This document shows, in pieces, positions 35,515-48,156 of a stretch of DNA of 64,000 nt. Source of the stretch: Nautilus pompilius (taxonomy: Eukaryota > Mollusca > Cephalopoda > Nautilida > Nautilidae); the NCBI GenBank assembly GCA_018389105.1, contig JACATO010000980.1, positions 1,116,001 through 1,180,000 on the forward strand. Reading direction: 5' to 3'. The notes beneath the pieces are model-generated. The model ran no database searches and had not been told where the DNA came from. It was given only the letters and a program-made list of their open reading frames with translations. Numbering within the stretch: position 1 is the stretch's first letter; every line of letters starts with the position of its first letter. Made by a program: the position numbers and the translations under genes.

Positions 35515-36183
35515 CTGTTGTTAAGGACGGAGTTGGAAAGATTGTCTTAACTCTACGGTACGTCGCTTCTGTCTACTGACGAACACCGCCGATCGGATCC
35601 CACCAGGTGGCCGCGATCGATTGGGAACATCCAGCCATGACAGAGGAGCGCCAACGATGACATCGACCATCTGGAGCTGTCGTTCCTGCGGGAGACTGCC
35701 GTGCTCATACTGGTTCTTTTAATCACGAGGGGAACTGCAGAAGATGACAGTGAAACACCAACTAATCAGGTGTATTGATTTTTCTGGTAATGAATCCGTA
35801 TGCCGACGGGTGAGTAAAGGCAAGGAATGTGATGGACAGGTGAAGTGTAATGGTAGACTTCGTCGCATCGTTGGGCAGCCGAAGATTACAAAAATATCTC
35901 TCACTCTCGGAACCACATGAGAAATTGGCGCTATTTCCCTGGAATTATCTCCACTTTTACTCACACTGACTGGGGTAAACTCTTATCTGCCTTCGAGCTG
36001 CACGGCAACCTCTAGCGGTTTCTTCTCTTCTGGATTGGCTAGGGAAGCCGAAGATGTTGTCGATCCACGACTCTGCATCCAGCTCTCATCATTAAGATGG
36101 CTTATTTTACTGACGTCGCCCATGTAACAGAAACGAACCGAGAAACAATCCAGCGTCATTTCCAACGACTTGGCTACAGTAAA
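35515..36183. other. mixed-composition sequence beside the Cys-rich exon
   Basis: Minus frames at 35719-35964 and 35983-36219 were examined as possible further exons. Neither shows a domain or a pair of convincing splice sites. Confidence 0.35.
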
Positions 36184-36418
36184 TACGTACGTCGTGTCAC
36201 CTACGTACGTCCGTGTCACCTACGTACGTCGTGTCACCTACTACGTCCGTGTCACCTACGTACGTCGTGTCACCTACGTACGTCCGTGTCACCTACGTAC
36301 GTCGTGTCACCTACTACGTCCGTGTCACCTACGTACGTCGTGTCACCTACGTACGTCCGTGTCACCTACTACGTCGTGTCACCTACTACGTCGTGTCACC
36401 TACGTACGTCGTGTCACC
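36184..36418. repeat. 18/19-bp CpG-rich minisatellite with palindromic core, 13 units
   Basis: The unit is tacgtacgt(c)cgtgtcacc, 17 to 19 bp. Variants alternate (acgtacgtc, acgtacgtcc, acgtacgtc, actacgtcc), giving a higher-order period of four units in the first eight. Each full unit contains the self-complementary ACGTACGT and AGGTGACAC on the other strand. The array makes frames on the plus strand open by chance. Confidence 0.95.
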
Positions 36419-38150
36419 TGAAGAAAAGACATTTAGTCTGATAAAGGATAAAACACTTCCGAAGACCTGCTGGGAGGACGTGTCTGGGAAGACCCTCGAG
36501 TGTTAGCGGCATGTACTCTTCTCCAGCCATTCGCATCTGGAGGTCGCACATAGGTTTGGAGAATACCTGAGAGCCTGCAGCCCACGGGAGTGTGATGGCA
36601 TAGGCTGCATTTCGGTCTGGTGGAAAGACAGAATATGTGCTACCGATGAACTCGATTCTGCCAGGTAAATGTTATTTTAAAAACGCAATCTGCTATGATA
36701 CCAGCGAGCCCTACTGAGATGTCACGCCCTCATTCCTTAGCAGAATGTCTCGTGTAATCTGAATGTCGAAGGGAAATCCAAGAATTATACTTCTTCGCGA
36801 GGTGCCCTTGATTCATTATATAAATAGAATCTAAGAGCAGCCCGTTTAATTTGCGTCGTTGTGATAGGATTTTTAAAAAGCTGTCAGACGGTTATGGGGG
36901 GCGGTCGTGGTGCAGATGGTAATACAAAATACCGCTGATTCAGTGCCAGACAGGGCAGAAGCTCTTCGCGCTGCTAAAAGGTGGCTCGACCAAGTACTAG
37001 CAAAAGGGATTTTTCTGTGTTGTCAATGTTTATTTTCCGTTTTACACAACAAACATAATATGATAACAACAGGTAGCCAAATTATTATGGCAGGGCACGG
37101 TACCGGCCTGGCAATAAAATGAGAAGAATCTTTCTTCATCTTATACAAAGTTAATTTGCTTTTATATTTATTTTTAAAAAATTCCTTTTCCATTACTCGC
37201 AAATATTTTAAAACGAAAGTTTGTTTCCGATTGCATTAGATTCGTAGGTTTTCTTAAAAATATATTACGAAGTAATTGATGCTTTTTTATCTGAAAGACA
37301 GAAATTGTTTTTGTTGTAAACTGTTATCTTCGACAAACGGCTTTTTCCCTGTGTTTCTAAAGAAATTCCACCATCCTATTGATTTACATGGTGACTTTAA
37401 AGTTCTTCTACGTCCGTGCACATTGCCATCTTTTACGTTGGTGATGTATCGATTAATGCAAAAACCAATTAACACTAAGCTGACTCGAACATCGAACTCT
37501 GAACTTGACCCTCGTCATATTTGGTCACCTGGACTAACTTGAGCAGGACTTTCACATACGAGGTTCTATTTCCTGTTAGTTGAAAATTGAGAGTCTCCAA
37601 CCATTGCTCCATCCACAACAATGTGCACACCACAGGAACATTAATCAGATAGGCTATATCTTTGTCCTACTACTATTTATGAACGAGGACCTCGGTGTTA
37701 GAGGACGAGGCGGAGAGATGGTTGGACAGGTCAGAATTAACAATCTCAGTTCCTGCAGCTTCAAGATATACATTAGCAACTTATTTTAAATAAACCTAAG
37801 GGTTTTGTGGAAGAATAAACTGTTGGACTGAACAGTCGCCATTAGAAGTAGATTTGAGACCTTAGCTTTGTTGGAGATGTCGTTTGTCTTGGAAAGGTTT
37901 GCACTGATAACTGAGAAGGGAATTCATTTTATTAGCTACCAATAAAATAGTGATATTTGACTGAAAATACGTTGAATAATAATTAGAATCAAATTAGGCA
38001 TAAATAATACTCAATGACCTTTTTATTTGTGTATAGCTTAAAGCAGGGTGTCTGGATGGCGAAGAAACTCTTCTATATTCCCATCTTTTTACAAACCTTA
38101 AACGACAGAAAAATAAAATGAAAAGATTTTGATAAATAATTTTCTTTAAA
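36419..38150. other. intergenic, nothing firmly recognised
   Basis: At 36893-37000 a G-rich start (ggggggcggtcgtggtgcag) leads into tRNA-promoter-like sequence, but no clear A/B box pair is present. The rest is AT-rich. Confidence 0.35.
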
Positions 38151-38154
38151 AAGT

Positions 38155-38396
38155 TCAAAACGATCTTTCAACAACATTATCTTCCGTATTTTCAGAAGAT
38201 ACTGCCACTGCTTTCAAAACTTCCAGCAGCACTACATTCCACAAGATGTACATCAAGCCGCCAGTGGCAGCCAGAACCTGCTTTCCGCTGCGTTCTTTCC
38301 GAACTCTGTTCCAGTAGAGAAACTCGCTGATCATATTCCAAATACTTTCGTCGATACCAAACTCAAGATGAGAGATCGTTTCCCCCAAAACAATTT
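38155..38396 (-). CDS. low-confidence candidate exon
   Basis: After TTAATAG at about 38403-38397 the minus frame is open for about 80 codons to TGA at 38155. It reads GETISHLEFGIDESIWNMIS, EFLYWNRVRKERSGKQV, then a hydrophobic stretch GGLMYILWNVVLLEVLK and an acidic tail. No ATG starts it and the acceptor has a weak pyrimidine tract. The hydrophobic stretch could be a membrane helix. The family is not recognised. Confidence 0.2.
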
Positions 38397-38440
38397 TCTA
38401 TTAACATATTTTGCAATAACGTTGAATAAAAGTCTTTTTT

Positions 38441-38592
38441 TTAAGAAGAAGAAGAAGAAGAAGATGAAGAGAAGAAAGAAGAAGAAGATGAGAAGAAGAA
38501 GAAGAAGAAGAAAAGAGAAGAAGAAGAAGAAGAAGATGAATAGAAGAAAAGAAGAAGAGAAGAGAAGAAGAAGAAAGAAGAAGAAGAAGAGG
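38441..38592. repeat. (GAA)n purine-only tract, about 150 bp
   Basis: AGAAGA repeats with occasional GATGAA interruptions; the plus strand has almost no pyrimidine. Such tracts can form intramolecular triplex DNA. Frames of Lys/Arg or Leu/Ser/Phe across it are artefacts. Confidence 0.95.
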
Positions 38593-38599
38593 GATACCA

Positions 38600-41500
38600 C
38601 GATAATTCTTTTCACGGTCTAAGAATGAAAAGAGTAAAATGTTTTTGGGATAAAGCTGGCGATGCTCTGGTCGTCGTCCTAGCTGAAAGAATTCATTTGA
38701 CTCTACAACATTGTATTTCCCCCCTGAACATATATCGTTAGTTAGATAAAATTTCACCATTTATCCTTTTATTCTTGTTTTGCTGTTTTCTACACCACAG
38801 ATAGAATAACTGATCTTCTCCGCCTTCCTGCCCAAGTCCAGCCGTAGAGCCGACATCAGCATGGTGCCCCTTTGGCTGGTTACCGCTAAACTTACAACAT
38901 GAAAATTTAAATCGCTACTGATTTTCGGGTTTGTATAAAATCTGAAAGAAGCCTGAAAGCGGAGACTTGCGCGACCTGAGTTAATAATCAAACAAATATT
39001 AATTATTTGTTAAATTTAGTATTAATAGATTTTTTAGCGTTTTATTTTTTAAAAAAATGGTTCATACGAAAACTTCTTTTAGAAAGTAACATTAGGGCAA
39101 ACCCTGCAGCACTTTTCAGGTTTAGAGGTGCGAGGAAAATCCCAAAGCACAAAGTCAGCTGGGAAGAACGAGGAGAAACAGTATCAGGAAGTCGAACACG
39201 GGTGGAATACCTCTCTGCTCTATTGACATCAAGACAGACACACAGACAGCAGATCCAAACTTAAAAGAATTAATTTTTAAAGTAGTTTTCTGTATCAGTA
39301 ACAACCCTGTAAGTAAGACCAAATGCTACACGAAGAGTCCAGGAGTGGGCTAGATCAAACACACTTCCCTAAGTAGCTGGGTGTGCGCAGTGACGGCTGA
39401 AAAATTCTAAATATCATTTCTTTAAAATCAATTAACCTAATTACGTTGGAATTCTGTTTGAATGGAAAGGAAGCTCACTTCCTCGACCTGGCTATTAAAA
39501 TGATATGGATTGTCATTATTTTCTGCGTTTAGTGACTTCTTGAAAGTGGACAGACAGACATAGCAGTAATTAATCTAGTCATCGTGGGTAAGTCGGGGTA
39601 TTTTAAATCATGGTAACTTTTTCAAAAGTGTTTTAATCTTAGGTAAATCCGTGGAGATTGTTTCCGATTAATTTATCTTTGGATTAGACTGTTTGATTCA
39701 CTGAATGGTTTAAGTTATTTAATGCTTCAGACTTTTCGAAAGTTCTAATTTGTAATACAAAAATATAATTTTGTCGTTTCCTGATAATTAAACACGAATA
39801 ATGTTTTTAGCTAATGTCTGTATTAAAGAATGATTAAGAACCAACCAAGAGTCTATGGTTTTGATTTGCATTGATGACGAATCCTTAATAGATAATCCAT
39901 AATCTTTCTCTTATTCTATGGCTCTCTGTCTTTGATGTCGTGTATTAGCGTCGACGTCTGACTCGTATGCATCAACAGAACCACAAACTCTCTTGGGGCC
40001 AACCGGGGACGAAGACTTGGCTGTTAATTAGTAGAACAGACACAAGTTGTTCGCTTTAAGAAAAGCGATTCCATATTATGAAGGCCTTTTAGACCAAATA
40101 GTTGTGATTGGTTTCCAGCGTAAGAAAGTAGTCGGATTCGAGGAATCTCCTGTTGTTCGTTGCTCGCCTCTCTCTTTTGATCCGCCCCTCCTCTGTCAGA
40201 GCAGCAGGTGCTTGTAAGGCTGCTCTGAGCCGTCGACACCCGCTATAAGCAAGACCACTCCAATTTCTCCTTCCAAACAACCAACTTACACTTCTTTGTT
40301 CTTCCCTCCCTCCTCTATCTGTGTAGAGTTTTTCCTTCGGTAGATCCGACACGACGGAACTCCGTGGCGTCGCGAGGACCGCGAGAGCGGTGCCATGGAT
40401 ACCAGACGTATTCCCCGTTACGACCCTGATATCGTCCGAGCAGAAGCCCTACTTCGGCACGTATCCAACCACCTGCCATCTGTTCTGGGTTTTATTATTT
40501 TTTTTTTTTATTTAAATTTCTGGTCTTACACGTCTAAAATAGTCAAACAGCTCTAGTGGAGAGATGAGCAGAAGTCTCATTTGCCGTCATGCGGTAACTC
40601 GCACTGGCATCACCGGCTCCCTGTCGCTCCGCCGCCCTCACGGAAGCGCGGACGCTGGCGAGAGATTGTCCATTTCATGATCAAAGGTAACTTCTACAGA
40701 ATCGGTTCCTTGTTGATGACTAGAAAACCCACATAAACTAATAACGTGTGTGAACAAAACGAGGTTTTTGACATTTTAAACCCGTAAAAAGCAAACTTTT
40801 GAAAATCGGAAATCTTACTGGGTTTTGCCGGTAACTGTAACCGAGTTTTTTTTACCGATGCAACACCGTTCCTGACCCCATCAGTCCACCTGTACCGAAC
40901 CCTCGTCCACGTCCCTAAACCAGGCACGGGGTTGTATGTTCCTCAGTAACTGAGAACGCACCTTCGGGCTTCCTGGCTCACCTAACACGAAAATGGACTA
41001 AACAACAGTTTACCGGACAGAAAAGTACAGAAGTCCAGTTCAAATAAGAAGACAGCACCCACTGTCCCGACTGCGGACGCGCCCGCACCATTACTGCCCC
41101 CCAACCGCGATTTTAATATCTATTTTCAAAACTTATCCTAGAAGTCTCGCTTAACAAGTCAGACACCACCAAACAAACCATCCATCATTGGAAGCGTCGT
41201 GTCGGATGGCTCAACTTCGGCAAGGACAACAAGCAGACAGGAAAGGGTTAGTCTATGTTAAACAATGTATGATTAAAGTCAGCTGCCAAAAAGACGTCAT
41301 CCCCGTCGCTTTGTACGGCACCCCGTTAGTACCTGGATGATACCGGTGGTACTATACGCTACCACCAGTTTGTTGTTGTTTTTTTTTTATATAAATAGTT
41401 TCCAGCGATTATAGCGCATTTTTCTCTGGTTTTTATTCGGCCGGATAAGTTTCTAACTTGACTCTATTACATCTGGAATGAAGCCGTTTGTTTGGCAGGA

Positions 41501-41915
41501 AACGAACGGCTGGCGATTGACCGTGGAACAGACTGACAGCGTTGCCTTTCATAATCTAGACACGTGTTTCCTGCTGATGGAAGGTAGCTTCCTCCCCTGT
41601 TTACGCTGCTTTTTGTGCCACTTCACTCCCAATGGCTGGGCCGTTCGCCTTCACAGATGGCTCTCATACCATAGCCACGCCCACAGCGAACTAGTCGTTC
41701 TCAACGGTACATACGCCTATTTAGTACATTTAGAAAATATTACCAAAAATATCAGTTGTACTATAGGGGTTTTGCGTAGGCACTTCAGAAAATATTTTTG
41801 TTTCTATTTCTGAGAATCAAAATACGGATTAGGTAATAATTATTCGGTCTTCAAATAGCAATTGCATTAGGAAATAGCTATGTTAGCGTCAGAATCTCTC
41901 ATGTACTGGGATTTG
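38600..41915. other. intergenic, no supported gene
   Basis: Several frames of 70-110 codons (for example 40089-40352 minus and 41478-41813 plus) have no recognised domain and no good splice sites. CpG-rich patches lie near 40340-40460 and 40590-40660. Confidence 0.35.
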
Positions 41916-41918
41916 GAT

Positions 41919-41920
<2 letters not shown>

Positions 41921-41979
<59 letters not shown>

Positions 41980-42027
41980 TGATGTCATTACAGAGAAAGA
42001 TAAAGAGGATGGAAGGAAGAGAGACGA

Positions 42028-42100
<73 letters not shown>

Positions 42101-42231
42101 GTCAGCACAGAGAGATGTTGACGTCAGTACAAGAGAGAGATGTGACGTCAGCACAGAGAGATGTTGACGTCAGTACAGAGAGAGAGAGAGATGACGTCAG
42201 CACAGAGAGATGTTGAGTCAGTACAGAGAGA

Positions 42232-42268
<37 letters not shown>
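41921..42268. repeat. (GA)n microsatellite with embedded CRE array
   Basis: Long GA runs (41921-41970, 42030-42095, 42225-42268) enclose a block of TGACGTCA units at 42096-42220. The strand is purine-rich outside the CRE units. Confidence 0.95.
42096..42220. promoter_or_regulatory. tandem array of five TGACGTCA (CRE) palindromes plus one TGAGTCA
   Basis: Units of 21 to 27 bp have the form TGACGTCAGcACAGAGAGatgT. Intact CREs start near 42097, 42119, 42143, 42165 and 42192, and a sixth unit carries TGAGTCA, the AP-1 site, by loss of one C. CREB/ATF proteins bind TGACGTCA; whether this array is used cannot be told from sequence. Confidence 0.6.
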
Positions 42269-42599
42269 CCTGTCCGTAATGGGTACATTTCTGAAACTGC
42301 GACAAACAGCCCAGGATCGCTGCTGATATGTGTTGTAGTGTTTGTTCGTCCTGAAGCATACGTACTTTGTAGGAAGAGTAAAATCTACCTGATGGTTCAC
42401 AGACAGACAGATCTCACTTATCAATAGCAACAGCAGAGCGCACTTGAATATTACGCTGGAGGGTGAATGGGAAACCTTGTTTCCTGTGGTCTTTGTATTC
42501 ACTTAACTGATCGCTCGATGCCAGCTTTAATGTGTTTAAAATCTTAAGATTTTCTCTGCTGCACGTCCGCCTTCAGAGAAAATAGTGGTAAGTATACAT

Positions 42600-42835
42600 T
42601 TAGGCACATTCTTAGAGTAAACAACGGTAGGTGTTTAGTTAGGTAATTCTGAGGTCAGATAATTGTAGGTAAATAGATAGATACACCCTGAGAGCAGACA
42701 ATTGTAGGTATGTAGTTAGGTACATCCTGAAGTCAGACAATCGTAGGTATGTAGATAGGTACATCCTTAGAGCAGATAATTGTAGGTATGTAGATGGGTA
42801 CATCCTGAAGTCAGACAATTCTAGGTAGGTAGCGT
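42600..42835. repeat. 39-bp minisatellite, about six diverged units
   Basis: The unit is close to caattgtaggtatgtagata followed by ggtacatcctgaagtcaga. Copies alternate between cctgaagtcag and ccttagagcag endings, suggesting a dimeric ancestor of about 78 bp. The first copies (42600-42660) are the most diverged. Confidence 0.85.
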
Positions 42836-43505
42836 TAGCTGATTCACAGACGGATCAAGGAATAAAGTTTGCGTGTACTTGAGGAATCATAGATCTATTT
42901 ACTTTATTTAGTGTGAAGAAATATTAATGCCGATTTCTTCAAAATGTAATTGAATGTGATTACTTTAAATGTAAAAAAATGAAGACAGTACGATTAAAAA
43001 AAGCTGTTGGTCGAAGAGTGATTTGATGAGAAAGAAAAATCAGCGCCATCTTATGACGTCATGAAGTGAGTACTCGCACGATGTAACATTCTCGCATGCT
43101 CTTTTTTCTAAAGAAAAACTACTTTAATATTTGTAATGTTTGCGTGACAGTTTAATTTGATCTAAGATATCATTTACAGATGTCGCTTCTTAGAAATACA
43201 GCAAATCGGTAGCCTTCATGTTTTCTTTTTTGCGTTCAGTTCACGGTTAAGTAGTCAGCGTAGCAGAAGTCTCCAAGTAGCGACTTCAAGAACTGGAAAA
43301 AGATTTGGAAAATGCTGATTTTAATGAAGAAAATCGTTTTCGTTAGACCAGGATTAGTCAAGAATTTTTAATTCTCGAAAATCACTATACCTAGTCGAAG
43401 GAAAGGCCTAACCTCTCTATTATTTTTTCAGTAATCTGTAGTCAGATATCTTAAGAAACATTTGAACATGTTTTTGCTCTGCATTTAGTTTCTTGTGGAC
43501 ATTAT
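42836..43505. other. spacer between the two CRE arrays
   Basis: AT-rich with one isolated TGACGTCA at 43053. No gene was recognised. Confidence 0.4.
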
Positions 43506-43509
43506 AAAT

Positions 43510-43765
43510 TTAGAGAGAGAGAGAGAGAGAGAAAGATGACGTCAGCACAGAGAGATTGTGACGTCAGCAAGAGAGGTTGTGACGTCAGCGCAGAGATAGA
43601 TGACGTCAGTAGAGAGGTGGGAGAGAGATATGACGTCAGCACAGAGAGGTTGTGACGTCAGCGCAGAGATAGATGACGTAACTAGAGAGATATATGACGT
43701 CGACAGAGAGAGGTTGTGACGTCAGCGCAGAGATAGATGACGTCAGGAGAGAGAGAGAGAGAGTG
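43510..43765. promoter_or_regulatory. second GA/CRE tandem array
   Basis: About ten units of 21-22 bp in which (A/T)GTGACGTCAGCGCAGAGAT and GATGACGTCAGTAGAGAG variants alternate. Eight carry an intact TGACGTCA; the units near 43673 and 43694 have TGACGTAA and TGACGTCG. GA runs flank it on both sides. The sister array lies 1.3 kb to the left. Confidence 0.65.
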
Positions 43766-43769
43766 TCGA

Positions 43770-46700
43770 AAATAAGGAAAAGGAGATGGTTAGAGGAAAG
43801 AATAAGGGAAGGGCGAGAGAGAAATTAGGGAAATCAATTTTTTTTCCGTAAATTGGCTATATTTTGTTGTTGTTTTTTCTCTGTATGTAAGCTGCATCTC
43901 ATTTTTTTTAGATTTAGTTTAATCATTTTCTTACGGAAACACTGGGAGTCTGTAAGGAAAGTAGCTGCGGGACACAGGAAAAAGATGACAGTATCAATCA
44001 GCCTGATTTTCATGCTAGCACTCCGTTGATGGGTACCGGCTCCGCAGCCTACACTAAGGCAAACTTGACATCTGATTAAGATAGTGGAAAAACAAAACAA
44101 ACAAAAAAACCTCTGACAGCCGGATATTTATCAAACCCCCCCCGGAAGTCTGTTAAGATAGCGAGTTTTATTAGAAGTTCCGGAACTACGATAATGAAGT
44201 GGCTTTAACTTTATTATATTTGTTGGTTGAGATAAAACGGGAAGCAGACACGGCTTTAACGAAGCGAATGAACTGGTTGGCTATTTTGGCTGATGACAGA
44301 AGATAGCCGGCCAGCTATACTCTGTGGTGGACTGACTTCCGGTTGTTTGCATTACTAGCCGGCTCCGGATTTGTTTATGCACTTCCTACCTTATAAGGTA
44401 AGAATGAACAGCAGTTAAGTTATTTTAATCTTTTTGGGGGGGAATTGTAAAGGTTACGCTATATTCGGATTTGTTTATGTTGTACACAAACTGCTGTACT
44501 AAGGGAAGATAAGCCTGCTTTTCTTCCGACACATCAGGTCCGGTCAGCAGGCTTACCCCGCTTCCGGCGCATTCATTGCTGGTGATCGTCTCTCACCTTA
44601 TAGCTCTTCTTGTTTTCACTACAAATTCGAGCAGCGTCTGCAAGTGTCCGATTTCCCCGGTTGGGGGAGCTCCTGTGAACTGCGTCCACAGAGGAAAGAG
44701 GAAGAGCGAGCCTGCTCGGGTAACGTTCGCTATAAAGCAGAGTGAATGCCATTCGGTTAGCCAGCGATTAGTCTGGGGGGTGGGAATTGCTTCTTTTCCC
44801 TTTACAATAAGGTTTTTCATGATTACCGGATTTATTCTAAAATAATTTAATTTTTGTTGTTTTTTGGGTAAACTTTAATAACGGACAAACCTCAGATAGT
44901 CTGATTTCTCGATAGAGGAAGGCGTCGCGTTATCAGACTTCGGTATAATTTATTTTTTAAAAATTAAAACTCACAGTTTATAGATTTTTCAACTCTGCTC
45001 CATGTGTGACGTATACGATCAGGAGCGTGTGCCTCGTCACGTGCAGCGCCAGAAACTGAAAGTAAAACGTTGTTATAGAACGCAGGCCGTTCTTAAAGCT
45101 CGTTTTGTAGAAATCGGCGACGGGAAATGACGAGAAAGTATCATAGCCATTAACACCAGGGATATCTTTTCCTTCTGCCCATTCCTGCCGCTGCGGTTGG
45201 TTACTTACGCTCCTCATAGTTGACTGATCACCGAAGATCTTTTAAGTAGGGGAGAGGAGATGGATACAACTTCAGTACATCTTCCCACTTTTCTCGGAGC
45301 ACCCACCGACCACGACATTTGTCTATCCTACTTGAGTTGGTACACTATTAACTTCGGGTGTAGTATTTACCATCTCGTGCCCTGCGTGCCCTCTTTTCTA
45401 CCGCTGCATACATAATATGGCCTTTTTTATCTACTATATTGTAGAGTATCTCGTTTACTGATGCAGTTCGAAGACTGTTCAGTGTTAATCTGCATCTTTT
45501 GATCTAAATAATCTTAAAAGATAAAAGATGGTTGAAGCTCAGTGGAGCGGCAGTGGCAAATTTTGGAGACCCTGTGTGAAATGACCTTACAACTACGCAA
45601 AATAACCAAGATGGCGACGAACAGTATGGCTTGTGCTGTGAAACAGCAGCGTTAATGTTTCTGGTAAAGGTAAAATGTCAAATCATCTGAAATTTAAAGG
45701 GAATTAGCTGAACAGTTCATTAATACATCTCTCAAGAGAAATGTATGTGTTGCAAAAGGTTTAAAATGGATATAGATTGATAATGAACAATGAGCTGTTC
45801 GAATGCATGTAAGTCTTATCATTCCCACAAACATCACCTGCGTTGGTCAGTTGGTTTTGACCAGTGGCCGCATCAGGGTGTAAGATACTGCAGGAGAACT
45901 GTGTATTATTATTTGAAAAACACCATTCATTCGCACCTGAAATTCAATAAAGTAAACATCATATAGATTCAGAAAGAATTAAACAAATTATCCTCGGTTT
46001 TCCTTACATTCATTTTTTGGGATCTCCAAATTAATATGGCGGGGCACTGTATAAACTACCAGGTAAAGCTGAATTTATTCTGTTTCCGCTATTAAGAAAA
46101 ATTCAAAATATCCTCAAGGTAGAAATTAGGTGTTGTGTCACACAGTGGCGCTAACCATTTGACAAATCAACACAGCAGTGGCTACTTTCTGTTGTGTTTT
46201 AAAAGGCAAGAAGACTCATTGGTACATCTAAATAGATGATTAATGTTTATATAAATCTTTAGTGACGAAGTCGGCTTACGTGGTAACCCATGACCACACG
46301 ACGTCAGAAACACAAGTATTTTGCATGGGATAAACGTTAGTCATTGGATCTGGCCAGCCTAAAATATTCTGGGTGGCTACAAGAGTATTAAAGAAGGCGG
46401 TATTTAAAGCCAACCCTACCTACCTCTTCGGTACTGCGCCAGTTTTAAAAGAGCGGGTAAATAGAAAAGTAGAAAATGCACAGAAGCGGTGTCTGCAAAA
46501 ACTGGAATGGTAAAGGCTGCTCGCTTACGTGTTAGATGGAAGAAAGGTCAGACGAAAGTTGTAGTTCCACCACATCGGCGACAGGGAGTGGTGGAATATC
46601 GTGCCAGGACAATTAGCAGATTAAATTTAACTCACGTGCGTCGCTCTCCCAACTTTCCTGTTTATTTTGTTTCTACGTTACTTTCTAAAGCTCCCAAGAG

Positions 46701-48150
46701 CAGACGGGCTGTTTGTTTTTAACGTTTTTAAAGCTGAGTGGTGTGGAATGAAAAGCCAAGATTGTTTGACAAATAAACGGTTAAGCTGAGTCCACCCGTT
46801 TGTTCTCGGGTGGAAATTAAATACATGAGTTGACAGCATAGAGTAGATCAAACCCTGGACGTGGAGATTAGGCCAGGAGGGATGGGTGGCAACCTCCCAA
46901 AATAAATAAATGCTACAATTTGGCTGAACTGGTAGCCAAATTCTAACATTTATTATCATTATTTCTTTTTGCAGAATACAAATAAATAACGGAAAATGTT
47001 ATCTGTTTTTACACAAAAGACCAAACAAAATCTTTTAAGGTTCTGTTGTAGATAGTATTTGGTTTTGCTGAGTTTATAATCATTCTTATTAAATCGTGGG
47101 AAAATGAACCAATAATGTCATTGCTTTGGCTGAATTTTCAAAACTTGAAAATGGCAGCATGAACTTTTTAGCAACGGTAATATAAACGTTAGGTTAAAGC
47201 TGCGAGGGAACAGTCGAACCTGTGACATTTCTTTGCCCTTTGCTGTCTAAAAGTCGGCCAACAACAAAGAGACAACAAAGAACGCGGATAACTGGTCAAC
47301 GAAGGGCCTTTAGGGTTGAGTATTATCGTGACGTTCTTAATGAGATAATGAACGCCATATGCTGCCGTTTCCGATCATCTAATTCTCAGAGACTCTAGTC
47401 CCATCCATGTCTCAGTAGTGATGACCATTCCTAAAGAAGTTTCCAAAAGGCTTCGATTTGAAAACATCATTTATAGGGTCTTGTAATTAATTTTCTAAGA
47501 GAAAGTTGAACACTTTGCATTATTTGTTTATTTATAATTTGACTTTTTCTTGTGTTATATTTAGTGAAATATTACGAATAGGCAAAGCAGGCCATACAAC
47601 TACAACAGATTTAATTAATATATTCATATGGTATTAATACACTACAAATTTACTTGTCATATTGTAGAATCTTCTTAGCTATTTTGTGTTTCGATATATT
47701 TACATATTTCTTGGTTCCTGGCCAAAAAAAATCTAAGGTGAGGTGTAACATTGTGCGATACGACGTGAGGGGGTAGATGAGCCACGTGACTCTACTGTTG
47801 CAGCGAGGAGCAATGTTCGTCACCAAACTGTAAACTATAAAAAATGATTTCTCATTGTCTTTGGTTTGTGAGGATGGCCTAGTATTCAAACTTAAACAAT
47901 TCTTACTACTTTGCATTTAGTGAAGTGTCTTTAAAATTCTTTTCGCCGCAAATTCAGCATAAAGAAAGATTGTTTTATGTTTTGGAAGGTAATAACTTTA
48001 AAAAAAATTAATTTAAATCAAGAATGGTTACTCAAAGCTTATTTACAATTGTACGATAGCAATATCCTTAAATAGGCACGAAAAAGGATATCTCGAAAGA
48101 AAAACTAAATGTTCATAATGATAAATTATCAAAAATAATTTGTGATAAAA
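43770..48150. other. intergenic, no supported gene or element
   Basis: Frames of at most 93 codons without domains. A GC-richer patch lies at 44520-44780. Confidence 0.35.
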
Positions 48151-48156
48151 TTGTAA

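Noticed and set aside
36097..36506. Three overlapping plus-strand frames of 83-114 codons with repeated VSPTYV/RRVTYV text
   Set aside because: They are produced by the 18/19-bp minisatellite in all three frames.
38331..38760. Lys/Arg-rich and Leu/Ser/Phe-rich frames
   Set aside because: They are translations of the (GAA)n tract on either strand.
41899..42502. Ser-Leu and Arg-Glu repeat frames
   Set aside because: They come from the (GA)n tract and the CRE array.
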